Shown piece after piece: positions 17,372-25,486 of a stretch of 64,000 nucleotides of DNA. A program made the translations under genes and the position numbers. The notes beneath the pieces were generated by a model. The model was not told the origin of the DNA. It made no database searches and saw only the letters and a program-made list of their open reading frames with translations. Source of the DNA: Bermanella sp044597725 (GTDB lineage: Bacteria; Pseudomonadota; Gammaproteobacteria; Pseudomonadales; Oceanobacteraceae). The DNA lies in contig NZ_CP139003.1 of assembly GCF_044597725.1 (NCBI RefSeq), positions 3,596,001 through 3,660,000 on the forward strand, in the 5' to 3' direction. The stretch's first letter is position 1, and each line of letters begins with the position of its first letter.

Positions 17372-18285
17372 TAACAATTTCTGATTGGAAAAGTTCATTA
17401 TGTAGAGATCTTGAAAACGGAAGCTTGGCAAAGGAATATGATATCGCATTTGTCGGTGAACAATTTGTTGATGATAGATCTAATTGGGCTTCAGATTATC
17501 TAAAAAGGATAGCAGAAGAAATTAAATCGGTTCGATTTGACTATAATGATTCTGCTTTATTTATAAATTCAGATCCAATAAAAATTTCAACTCTAATCAT
17601 CCCTTTTCTGAACAAAGATTTAAAAGTACTTATTGATGCTACTACGCTAACCTTCCCAGAAATACTATATTTATTTATTTATCTTGAAAGAAACAAAATA
17701 AATTTCGATGTTTTATATATACAACCTCAGGACTACAAACAAAGCTCAGATCCTAGCTCGACTGAAATTCAGCCTGTTAGATTGTCAATTGATGGATTAG
17801 GCCCCAAGCCTTTGCCTCCATATGTTCAAACATCAAGGAAATCTTCAATGCTAGTTTTTCTTGGTTTTGAGGGGCATCGATTAGGCAGTATTTCAAACTC
17901 AGACATTTTTGGTATGCCTGAATTTTCATGTTTATTAGGTGTTCCAGGTTTTAAGGCTGGTTGGGAAAATAAGGCTATTTATAATAATATGCCCTATCTG
18001 ACACAATTGAATGTTAAAAGTATTCTTCTCTCGGGAGCAAATGATCCTATTTACACCTATAATATCATAGAAAGACAACATCAAGCTGCAAAATATGATA
18101 GAAAAAATCTATTCCTAGCACCATTTGGGACAAAGCCTGCTGGGATTGCAGCTGCAAATTATGCTGTTAATAATCCTACTAATTTAGGAATAATATATGA
18201 CTTTATTCAAGGTAAAAATGGAAGAAGCGAAGGAACGGGAACTGCGCATATTTGGAAATTTATAGCGCGAGATAGTATTGATTAA
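17368..18285 (+). CDS. Unknown Rossmann-like terminal protein of the operon
   Basis: 305 aa, not recognised. The N-terminal half alternates strands and helices (YDIAFVGEQFVDDRSNW, LKVLIDATTLTFPEILYLF), as in a Rossmann-like fold. The C-terminal half holds glycine-rich phrases (VFLGFEGHRLGS, LGVPGFKAGWEN, APFGTKPAGIAAANYAV) and ends in HIWKF, which look like conserved active-site or ligand loops. It overlaps the ATPase gene by 4 nt, so it is made with it. As last gene with no known role it is a candidate effector. No transmembrane segment is evident. Confidence 0.5.
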   Translation: MITISDWKSSLCRDLENGSLAKEYDIAFVGEQFVDDRSNWASDYLKRIAEEIKSVRFDYNDSALFINSDPIKISTLIIPFLNKDLKVLIDATTLTFPEILYLFIYLERNKINFDVLYIQPQDYKQSSDPSSTEIQPVRLSIDGLGPKPLPPYVQTSRKSSMLVFLGFEGHRLGSISNSDIFGMPEFSCLLGVPGFKAGWENKAIYNNMPYLTQLNVKSILLSGANDPIYTYNIIERQHQAAKYDRKNLFLAPFGTKPAGIAAANYAVNNPTNLGIIYDFIQGKNGRSEGTGTAHIWKFIARDSID

Positions 18286-18374
18286 CAGATAAAAGTAAAT
18301 GCCCTAAAAGAAATTAAGAGCAAAACTTGATTTACTCTATCAGAGCTGATATCCGAGTGTAGTAGTTGTAGAGC
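18286..18374. other. Short spacer after the four-gene operon
   Basis: No gene; AT-rich. There is no obvious terminator with a T tract between the end of the operon at 18285 and the toxin remnant that enters from the other side. Confidence 0.4.
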
Positions 18375-18473
18375 TCACTCATCTTGATTGCTCCTTTCAC
18401 CTACAGCATTTTCTATACCTAGCTTTCCCCACTTTTTAACAGCTGACCTTTTGAACGTTAAGCTATAAATCAT
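18375..18473 (-). pseudogene. relE: Truncated RelE toxin (N-terminal 32 codons)
   Basis: An ATG at 18473 overlaps the antitoxin stop. The frame begins MIYSLTFKRSAVKKWGKLG, the standard RelE/ParE opening with its basic helix, then leaves the family and stops at 18375. Intact RelE proteins are about 85-95 aa, so two thirds, including the catalytic C-terminus, are gone. Too short for routine gene finding. Confidence 0.65.
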
Positions 18474-18711
18474 CAAGAGCTACCCGTATAACCTCCTCGT
18501 TCATTCGCTCTTTGGTAATTTTTAACAGCTCGGCATCGTCTATCAGCTCCACCAGAGCCTCATAGGTGTCAGCAGGAATACAGTAGAAAACAGGCTCATT
18601 TCTTTTAAGCACCGCGATAGGCAAGCCATTTCCACGCGCAACTACCTTCGTTGGATTTGCCTTTAGATCGGATATGCTTACCGCAATATCCGCAAAAACT
18701 TGATAAGTCAT
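18463..18711 (-). CDS. Phd/YefM-family antitoxin (orphaned)
   Basis: 82 aa. SISDLKANPTKVV, LPIAVLKRNEPVFYCIPADTY and the acidic end RVALDDL match Phd/YefM antitoxins that pair with RelE. These bind their own promoter and neutralise the toxin through the C-terminal tail. The partner gene follows with a short overlap but is truncated, so this antitoxin no longer guards a toxin. It may survive as a regulator or as protection against related toxins elsewhere. Confidence 0.82.
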   Translation of the reverse strand: MTYQVFADIAVSISDLKANPTKVVARGNGLPIAVLKRNEPVFYCIPADTYEALVELIDDAELLKITKERMNEEVIRVALDDL

Positions 18712-19163
18712 GACTTTATCTCAAAAAGAAACCTTTTGAAGGTCTAATTATAGGGGTTTGGTATTTTTGAGCCTAATATACGATGAACCTTCTGATCTAA
18801 ACTGTGTTACATTCAGATACAAGCTATCAACGGTTAATCACTACTTTTAGCTCCTTTGGATACCAATTCATATAGCTCAACAAATACAAACTATAGCCGA
18901 TAGTTTCAGTTGCCGCACTCGCTCTCAAAGCATCGAATTGGGCTATCAACACTTGCGCCGTGACCACCAAAATCATTTAACCGGTTTCTCGCGACAGTAT
19001 TTGTGAAACCATAACTTGGCCACAGCTGCTATATCATGATGAGCCATTACTTTATTACTCTTAACTGCAACTAGGCATTCTATTTAGGTTTCTGCAACTT
19101 GATAATTGACACCCATAAATCAGGGTACTAACTTGTTTATTGTGCTCAAGAGGCAGAACACAA
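18712..19163. other. Gene-free stretch with one arm of a 26-bp inverted repeat
   Basis: About 450 nt with no convincing gene. It holds the promoter side of the antitoxin gene, the inverted repeat arm at 18998-19023 and the leader of the exported coiled-coil protein. A small AAACTA...TAGTTT dyad lies near 18888-18906. Confidence 0.45.
18998..19023 (+). repeat. 26-bp inverted repeat, left arm
   Basis: Contains TGTGAAACCATAACTTGGCC. Its reverse complement occurs at 42509-42534 with 24 of 26 identical bases. The pair would bound 23.5 kb (the coiled-coil gene, the type I locus and the right-hand TA-like cluster). The flanking pentamers differ (CACAG-side and ATTAC-side), so no target duplication supports a recent insertion. 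Confidence 0.6.
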
Positions 19164-20282
19164 ATGAATCATCTCTCATATTTTCTGATTACTCTAGCGA
19201 TTTTGTTTCTTCCGAATGCTTATGCGGATGAGATCATCTATAGGAGTAATATATATCCAGTATCTCCCGATATATCTCTTGCCGAAGCTAGGCGCTTATC
19301 TGAAAGATCAATAAGACAAGAAATCCTATCTGAAATTGGTGTATTGATTAATGCAGAAATCAACGTGGAAGGAAACAACAACCAAACATTCACCACGCTT
19401 AACTACTCAGAAGAAACAGTGGGCCAAATTGAATTATCTGTGGTTTCAGAAGTTTATGATGGAAACAACCTTACCAGAGAATACAAGGCAATAATCGACA
19501 AGAAGGAAGTTCTCAGATCCCTATCGCTAAAGGATGCACTCAATGACAAAGAGAGCTCTCTTAGCAAAGCTATCTCAGAGATATCTACCCAAAAAAGCGC
19601 TATTTCAAATTTACAGGAAGAAAACCAAAGTCTAGAGAATGAAATCAAAGCGCTAAAAGGCAAACTAGCATTCTTGGAGCGAAAAGTTGTAAAGGATAAG
19701 GTTTACTATCAAAAGATATCCGAATTAAACAAGGATGTGACCACTTTTCAAGAAAAAGTGCTCTCTCGACTTAAGCGCGAAAAACAAGCTTCGGATACCG
19801 CTGTCGAAAGACATAGGTCAGCAATAGCAAGAGTTGAGTCGGCTTTCATCCCCGGTATGAATCTTGAGGAACTGAAGCAAATCAGCGATTTGCAAACAGT
19901 ATCTCAATACATATCTAAAAATACGAACTGCCCAAAAGACAGTGCAATGCTACACCCACCATTACCAATAGGCTCTATAGGTAATAGGCACCGTCAAAAG
20001 GAACTTATAGTAAAGACAAGCAATGGCTTTCAGCAGGATGATGGCAACTATGTAATACAAGAGCTCAATTGGGAAAAAGATCTGGGGTTTTCCTTTTACG
20101 GAGCAAGAACAACCGATAAGAACCACGTATTCAGTATGAATTACATTTTTTACGAGAGACTAGGCGATTGTAAATATGCCCTCAAAGCTATTTTCTCAGA
20201 CACAAAAAGACGGGCAAAATATGAGGAACTATTTGGTGAACTAAAGCATAAATATATTGAGAAAACAAAGCTATGGAACTAG
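19164..20282 (+). CDS. Exported coiled-coil protein of unknown function
   Basis: 372 aa from the ATG at 19164 (MNHLSYFLITLAILFLPNAYA gives a signal peptide with an AYA|DE cleavage site); the frame opens 8 codons earlier. After the signal comes a globular domain (to about 130), then a heptad-rich coiled coil (SSLSKAISEISTQKSAISNL onward, about 140-245), then a globular C-terminus with a CPKD...DCKY cysteine pair. Likely periplasmic. No family recognised. It stands alone between the antitoxin gene and the type I locus, with a good terminator after it. Confidence 0.6.
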   Translation: MNHLSYFLITLAILFLPNAYADEIIYRSNIYPVSPDISLAEARRLSERSIRQEILSEIGVLINAEINVEGNNNQTFTTLNYSEETVGQIELSVVSEVYDGNNLTREYKAIIDKKEVLRSLSLKDALNDKESSLSKAISEISTQKSAISNLQEENQSLENEIKALKGKLAFLERKVVKDKVYYQKISELNKDVTTFQEKVLSRLKREKQASDTAVERHRSAIARVESAFIPGMNLEELKQISDLQTVSQYISKNTNCPKDSAMLHPPLPIGSIGNRHRQKELIVKTSNGFQQDDGNYVIQELNWEKDLGFSFYGARTTDKNHVFSMNYIFYERLGDCKYALKAIFSDTKRRAKYEELFGELKHKYIEKTKLWN

Positions 20283-20395
20283 CCTGAAAACACCCCACCA
20301 TGAAACTAGCCCATTGACTGGCACGAATCACATCCCTTCACTAAATAAACTTCCACAAGTTAACACCTTAAAACCACCCTACAATAACACCCCTC

Positions 20396-20427
20396 AAAAA
20401 TGCAGTAGTAAAAATACTGCATTTTTT
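20396..20427 (+). terminator. Rho-independent terminator
   Basis: AAAAATGCAGTA (20396-20407) pairs with TACTGCATTTTT (20415-20426) over 12 bp with a 7-nt loop, and the right arm runs into a T tract. It lies 114 nt after the exported coiled-coil gene and ends that transcript. Confidence 0.85.
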
Positions 20428-20534
20428 ATTGACAAGACCATAAAAAACGAATAGCCTAAATATAGCACAATAAGCATAGAGCCAATACTGTAAAATTTTG
20501 GATTTATTGCGACACTGCTAAGAAGAGATGAGTT

Positions 20535-20558
20535 AGCGGTAGGCTGCCACCTACCGCT
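20535..20558. promoter_or_regulatory. Hairpin upstream of the type I locus
   Basis: AGCGGTAGG (20535-20543) and CCTACCGCT (20550-20558) form a perfect 9-bp, GC-rich stem with a 6-nt loop, 54 nt before the Cas2-like gene. No T tract follows. It could be a leader structure or a protein-binding site that controls the restriction operon. Confidence 0.45.
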
Positions 20559-20611
20559 GATATCGTCATCAACTAAAAACCCGTGAAAACAAGCATAGGA
20601 GATAACAATCA

Positions 20612-20902
20612 ATGAAAGTATATCAGATTAACTACGACCTACGGAATCAGCGCGACTACTCAGCATTAATCAATAAGATTAAATCATATGGCACATGGGC
20701 TAAGCCCCTGGAATCGTGCTGGATCATTACCACAAACCAAAGCGCCACTCAGATCCGAGACACCTTGGCAGCCGTGATGGATGAGGATGATGCTCTTTTA
20801 GTAACTCGATTGCAGGGAGATTCCGCATGGAGACAGTTAGATAAGGGTAATAGTGACACTATCACCAAATGGCTTAAAGAGCAGCTTGGGCAAGCCGCCT
20901 AA
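20612..20902 (+). CDS. Cas2-like small ferredoxin-fold protein
   Basis: 96 aa. MKVYQINYDLRNQRDYSALI followed by IKSYGTWAKPLESCWII has the Cas2/VapD-like pattern: a first strand ending in YDL, a helix, then a second strand with SxW. Stand-alone members of this group are annotated as SinR or Cas2-like. No CRISPR array or other cas gene is in the window, so it is not a spacer-acquisition protein here. It is first in a run leading into hsdS'-hsdM-hsdS, 47 nt upstream of hsdS'. It may be a nuclease, an antitoxin-like regulator or an accessory of the type I system. Confidence 0.55.
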   Translation: MKVYQINYDLRNQRDYSALINKIKSYGTWAKPLESCWIITTNQSATQIRDTLAAVMDEDDALLVTRLQGDSAWRQLDKGNSDTITKWLKEQLGQAA

Positions 20903-20910
20903 AAAAAACA

Positions 20911-20928
20911 GAGGCCAAGGATGGCCTC
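20911..20928. other. Intercistronic hairpin
   Basis: GAGGCCA / TGGCCTC, a perfect 7-bp stem with a 4-nt AGGA loop, 8 nt after the Cas2-like stop and 21 nt before the hsdS' start. Lacking a T tract, it may be an mRNA processing or stability element between the two genes. Confidence 0.5.
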
Positions 20929-20949
20929 ATCTAATAAAGATACACACTT

Positions 20950-21561
20950 ATGCATACACCAAACAAAAAAAGCTTGTCAGAACTTGCCAATATTCGGACC
21001 GGCTATACATTCCGAGGAAAGGTTGAAGAGATTTCTGACGGTAATGCCCACTTACTGCAGATCAAAGATGCTCGCCTTCAAAGGGAGGAAAACAAAAGTG
21101 ACATTATAGACGCTCCCTCCCTTCCACAAATAAACTGGGAAGGAAAGCAAAATGCGTTTGTAGACTCAGGAACCGTGTTATTACCGGCTCGAGGAGGCTA
21201 TTTTCGATCATCGCTTTTCACAGGCGGTGATTCGCTTCCGATAGTCGCAAGCAGCCAGTTTATTTTAATTACACCGTACAATGATACTGTAGTGCCTGAA
21301 TTTCTATGCTGGTCGCTCAATCGACCTTTAACACAGCGTTATCTAGAAGACATCGCCAGCCAAGGATCGAATATCTCCATGCTGAGCACAGCGACAGTAA
21401 AAGACTTAAAGATAGAAATACCCAGCGTTGAAACACAATTTAAAATCCTACATATCAACAAGTTGTGGGAAGAAGAACAAAAGCTGACTCAAGCCTTACT
21501 GAATAATAGAGAGATCATGCTACAAGGCATGTTTCAGCAATTGCTGAAGGAGAACAAATAA
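20950..21561 (+). CDS. hsdS: Half-size type I specificity subunit (single TRD)
   Basis: 203 aa. LSELANIRTGYTFRGKVEE opens a standard S-subunit target-recognition domain, and the end (VETQFKILHINKLWEEEQKL) is the usual helical spacer. Normal HsdS proteins have two such units in about 400 aa, so this is half size. Half-size S proteins can work as homodimers reading palindromic sites. It ends directly before the hsdM start at 21562, and a full-length hsdS follows hsdM, so the locus encodes two specificities or an accessory S protein. Confidence 0.72.
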   Translation: MHTPNKKSLSELANIRTGYTFRGKVEEISDGNAHLLQIKDARLQREENKSDIIDAPSLPQINWEGKQNAFVDSGTVLLPARGGYFRSSLFTGGDSLPIVASSQFILITPYNDTVVPEFLCWSLNRPLTQRYLEDIASQGSNISMLSTATVKDLKIEIPSVETQFKILHINKLWEEEQKLTQALLNNREIMLQGMFQQLLKENK

Positions 21562-23091
21562 ATGAATCAAATAGATAAGATAAACCAAGACAGCATCAAC
21601 AAAACACTCTGGAACGCATGCGACACGTTCCGTGGCACCATCAGCGCCGATACCTATAAAGACTTCATCCTAACCATGCTATTCCTCAAGTACATATCTG
21701 ATGTATGGCAAGATCACTATAATGAGTACAAAGCAGAATATGGTGATGAACCAGAGCTTTTGGAAGAAATGATGAAAAACGAGCGCTTTGTATTGCCCAA
21801 AGCGGCCAGCTTCTACGCCCTGTACGAACGCCGTCATGAACCTGGCAATGGCGAACGCATAGACCAAGCGCTACACGCCATTGAAGAGGCGAACGGTACC
21901 AAGCTGAAAGACGCCGGTAAAAGCGTGTTCCAAGATATCAGCTTTAACACCGACAAACTGGGTGAAGAAAAGCAAAAGAACACCATCCTGCGTCACCTAC
22001 TAGAAGACTTTGCTAAGCCCGAGCTCAACCTTAAGCCTAGCCGCGTTGGCACACTGGATGTTATTGGTAACGCCTACGAATACTTAATCAAAAACTTTGC
22101 AGCCAGTGGCGGACAAAAAGCCGGCGAGTTTTATACCCCGCCAGAAGTCAGTGATCTGATCGCCGAGTTGTTAGACCCGCAACCGGGTGACAGCATCTGC
22201 GACCCAGCGTGTGGCTCTGCATCGCTATTAATGAAGTGCGGCAGCAAAATTCGCAAAAACCACGACAGTAAAAACTACGCCCTGTACGGACAAGAGGCCA
22301 TTGGTTCTACCTGGTCGTTGGCTAAAATGAACATGTTTCTGCACGGCGAAGATAACCACAAAATTGAATGGGGGGACACCATTCGCAACCCTAAGCTGCT
22401 GGATAAAAATGGCGACCTTATGTTATTCGACATTGTGACCGCCAACCCACCCTTTAGCTTAGACAAATGGGGTCATGATCAAGCCGAGAACGACAAGTTC
22501 AGCCGCTTCCGCCGTGGTATCCCACCAAAAACTAAGGGCGACTATGCTTTCATCCAGCATATGATAGAGACCCTAAACCCAAAAACAGGCCGAATGGGCG
22601 TGGTAGTGCCCCACGGCGTACTATTCCGTAGTTCCAGTGAAGGCAAAATCCGCAAACAATTGATTGATGAAAACCTGCTGGATGCAGTCATAGGCCTACC
22701 CGAGAAACTGTTCTACGGTACAGGGATTCCTGCTGCGATACTTATATTTAAAGCCAGCAAAACCAAAGAGGAAGTATTATTCATTGACGCTTCACGAGAG
22801 TTTAAAGCTGGTAAAAATCAAAACTTACTGACTCAGGACAATATTGAAAAAATCATCAATACATTTAGAACCTGTGAAAACGTTGATAAGTACGCTTATT
22901 TAGCAACCTTGGACGAGATTAAGGAGAATGACTATAACCTGAACATTCCAAGATATGTCGATACCTTTGAAGAAGAAGAAGAAATCGACCTTGTAGCAGT
23001 GCGAGCCGAACGTGAGCAACTCAAAGCTCAACTGACCGAGCTAGAAATTGAGATGGCCGAGTATCTGGAGGAGTTGGGATATGGTGCCTAA
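21562..23091 (+). CDS. hsdM: Type I modification methyltransferase HsdM
   Basis: 509 aa, usual length. The N-terminal helical domain (SINKTLWNACDTFRGTI) precedes SAM motif I DPACGSASLLM (near 215) and catalytic NPPFSLDKW (near 295). The C-terminal coiled coil (LKAQLTELEIEMAEYLEEL) is the contact to HsdS. It methylates adenine at the site chosen by HsdS and joins HsdR for restriction. Codon use is more GC-rich than in the preceding PRTase operon, which points to a separate origin. No defect is seen. Confidence 0.92.
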   Translation: MNQIDKINQDSINKTLWNACDTFRGTISADTYKDFILTMLFLKYISDVWQDHYNEYKAEYGDEPELLEEMMKNERFVLPKAASFYALYERRHEPGNGERIDQALHAIEEANGTKLKDAGKSVFQDISFNTDKLGEEKQKNTILRHLLEDFAKPELNLKPSRVGTLDVIGNAYEYLIKNFAASGGQKAGEFYTPPEVSDLIAELLDPQPGDSICDPACGSASLLMKCGSKIRKNHDSKNYALYGQEAIGSTWSLAKMNMFLHGEDNHKIEWGDTIRNPKLLDKNGDLMLFDIVTANPPFSLDKWGHDQAENDKFSRFRRGIPPKTKGDYAFIQHMIETLNPKTGRMGVVVPHGVLFRSSSEGKIRKQLIDENLLDAVIGLPEKLFYGTGIPAAILIFKASKTKEEVLFIDASREFKAGKNQNLLTQDNIEKIINTFRTCENVDKYAYLATLDEIKENDYNLNIPRYVDTFEEEEEIDLVAVRAEREQLKAQLTELEIEMAEYLEELGYGA

Positions 23092-23142
23092 TAGTAGTGC
23101 TCATCCGGCTGAGAGCATGGTTTTGGATTTAGGAGATGTTCA

Positions 23143-24390
23143 ATGAAACTTCCTACTGGTTGGAAACTTCAGCGAATAGAAGAAATTGCTGACGTTAAAG
23201 GCGGTAAACGACTTCCAAAAGGTTATTCTCTAGTCAAAGAAAACACTGGATTTCCTTACATACGAGTCACAGATATGAAAAACGGAACTGTTGACGAAAG
23301 TGGGATTTTATATATTCCAGTGGATGTTGCACCTAAAATTTCTCGCTACATCATAAACAAGGATGACGTCTTTATATCTGTCGCTGGCAATGGGTTAGGT
23401 ATTATAGGGATTATTCCTGAATCGTTGGATGGAGCTAATTTAACTGAGAATGCCGATAAGCTAACGAATTTAAAGGTTCATCAAAAATTCCTATTCGAGG
23501 TTTTACGTTCACCCATTATTCAGAATAAGGTGGAGGCTGAGAAGACTCAAAATGCTCAACCAAAGTTGGCATTAACAAGAATAAAGGGCTTTGAAATCCC
23601 TGTTCCTCCCCCCTCCGAACAAAAGAAAATCGCCCAAATTCTCTCCACTTGGGATAAGGCCATCACCACCACCGAGCAACTGCTCGTCAACAGCCAGCAG
23701 CAGAAAAAAGCCCTGATGCAACAACTGCTTACCGGCAAAAAGCGCCTGTTCGATGAAAGTGGGGTTAGGTTTAGTGGGGAGTGGAAAGATCACTTTTTGA
23801 CTGATGCCGCACAGGTGATTGTAAGCCCAGTTGATAAAAAAACTATAGATGGTGAGATTCCTGTAGAGCTCTGTAACTACACCGATGTTTACTACAACCA
23901 TTACATTACGCGTGGCTTGAACTTTATGAAAGCCACTGCGAAGCCTGCTGAGATTGAAAAATATACTTTGCAGCTTAACGATGTGATTATTACTAAAGAC
24001 TCAGAGACTCCTGGAGACATTGCAGTGCCTGCATTGGTAGCGGAGGATCTTGGGGGGGTGGTATGTGGCTATCACCTTGCGATTGTGAGACCTAAAGCTG
24101 AAATAGCAAAAGGTGCTTTTCTGAATTATCTGTTTTCATTGCCAAAAACTAGATATTACTTCTTTACCTTGGCGACAGGTGCAACCAGGTTTGGTCTTTC
24201 TATCGGTGGGATCAATAAAGCTCATTTTCGGCTCCCTCCCCTTGAGGAGCAGCAAAAAATTGCAGATGTAATTTCGATCACAGACCAAGAAATTACCAGT
24301 TTGCAACAGACGTTGGATCGCTTGAAGCAAGAGAAAAAAGCCCTGATGCAGCAGCTGTTGACGGGTAAGCGAAGAGTTTTGGTGAGCTAA
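23143..24390 (+). CDS. hsdS: Type I specificity subunit HsdS (two TRDs)
   Basis: 415 aa with two target-recognition units, each followed by a matching spacer: PPSEQKKIAQILSTWDKAI near 150 and PLEEQQKIADVISITDQEI near 360. Both spacers end in the near-repeated EKKALMQQLLTGK-type phrase (QQKKALMQQLLTGKKRL and QEKKALMQQLLTGKRR). Those repeats are where TRD swapping occurs. The gene lies 51 nt after hsdM. Confidence 0.9.
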   Translation: MKLPTGWKLQRIEEIADVKGGKRLPKGYSLVKENTGFPYIRVTDMKNGTVDESGILYIPVDVAPKISRYIINKDDVFISVAGNGLGIIGIIPESLDGANLTENADKLTNLKVHQKFLFEVLRSPIIQNKVEAEKTQNAQPKLALTRIKGFEIPVPPPSEQKKIAQILSTWDKAITTTEQLLVNSQQQKKALMQQLLTGKKRLFDESGVRFSGEWKDHFLTDAAQVIVSPVDKKTIDGEIPVELCNYTDVYYNHYITRGLNFMKATAKPAEIEKYTLQLNDVIITKDSETPGDIAVPALVAEDLGGVVCGYHLAIVRPKAEIAKGAFLNYLFSLPKTRYYFFTLATGATRFGLSIGGINKAHFRLPPLEEQQKIADVISITDQEITSLQQTLDRLKQEKKALMQQLLTGKRRVLVS

Positions 24391-24399
24391 GGGGGGCAC

Positions 24400-25485
24400 G
24401 TGGAGCTAACCAAGGACGTTGCATATCAAGCGATTGCTGAGTTTTTTACAGACAAGCCGTTTGTATTATTTGGCACAGGAACTTCGTGTGCACTTGATCT
24501 GAATTTTGGAATGCCAGCTCTTGAGCGCCACCTTCGAGCCGAGCTTGCTCATGGAATGACCGAAGCACAAGCACAGCAATGGCAGCAAGTAGTCATGGCT
24601 CTTGATGCCGGTAGTCATGATTTTGAATCAGCAATGGACTTCATCAAAGATGAGGCTCTGACCAATCGAATAGTCGAACTTACTGCCAGCTTTGTTGCGC
24701 ACCACGATAATGCCTACGCTCATTCAATCATGTCTGGATCATGCGATTGGCCCGCTGGCTCGCTATTGAAAAAGCTGGTTGAAGTTTTGCCGCAGGCTGA
24801 TAAACAACTTCACGTCGCTACGCCAAATTACGATTTGCTGGCTGAATACGCCTTAGTCCGGCACAAGATCCCCTATATTACAGGGTTTCACGGTGGGTTC
24901 CTTCGGCGCTACGACTGGAGTGAGGCAAAAAAGTCAGTTCAATCCATTCAGAAAGGTCTTGGTAGGCCGAGACAACCACCTAGAGTTGTTGAATGCAAGC
25001 ATATCCGACTACACAAGCCGCATGGTTCGTTAAATACATTTGAATGGGAAGCTCAGCTTATTGAATGTAACAGCTGGATACTCAACAAGCCTGACGGCGT
25101 TGTACGGGCAATGATCACTCCTGGTACGGCCAAATATCAACGATTACACAAGGACAGAGCGCAGTTGGCTGAGTACGACACAGCTGTTGGTAACCATACT
25201 AACTTCCTATTTTTGGGGTTTGGCTTTAACGATTCCCAGCTTGTTAACAACGCATTTAGGCAAAAGCTTGAACAAGACCAATGCAGTGCTTTGGTGATCA
25301 CTCGGGATTCGAACCCAAGAATTGAAGAGTGGCTAGGTAAATGTCCGAACATGTGGCTTATCTGCAAACAGTCTGACTCAGACAAAAGCAGGATATACAA
25401 CTCAAAGTATGAAAACTGGCTACATATTGATGACAAGGAATTATGGCGTTTTGACGCTTTTACCAACGAATTTTTAGGAGGGTAA
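24400..25485 (+). CDS. SIR2-domain NADase of a SIR2-HerA defence pair
   Basis: 361 aa, GTG start after a GGGGGG box. SIR2 features: FVLFGTGTSCALDLNFGMPA (nucleotide-binding loop), ATPNYDLLAEYA (TPNYD with the catalytic-region N), LHKPHGSLN (catalytic H) and LFLGFGFNDSQL. In defence contexts SIR2 domains hydrolyse NAD+ when triggered by phage and stop growth. It is followed by a HerA gene after 1 nt, so the two make a SIR2-HerA complex. The pair sits inside the type I operon, 9 nt after hsdS and before the hsdR remnant. Confidence 0.85.
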   Translation: MELTKDVAYQAIAEFFTDKPFVLFGTGTSCALDLNFGMPALERHLRAELAHGMTEAQAQQWQQVVMALDAGSHDFESAMDFIKDEALTNRIVELTASFVAHHDNAYAHSIMSGSCDWPAGSLLKKLVEVLPQADKQLHVATPNYDLLAEYALVRHKIPYITGFHGGFLRRYDWSEAKKSVQSIQKGLGRPRQPPRVVECKHIRLHKPHGSLNTFEWEAQLIECNSWILNKPDGVVRAMITPGTAKYQRLHKDRAQLAEYDTAVGNHTNFLFLGFGFNDSQLVNNAFRQKLEQDQCSALVITRDSNPRIEEWLGKCPNMWLICKQSDSDKSRIYNSKYENWLHIDDKELWRFDAFTNEFLGG

Positions 25486-25486
25486 C

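Noticed and set aside
20612..20902. Cas2-like gene as evidence for a CRISPR system
   Set aside because: No repeat-spacer array and no other cas gene were seen, and the gene is tied to a type I restriction locus.
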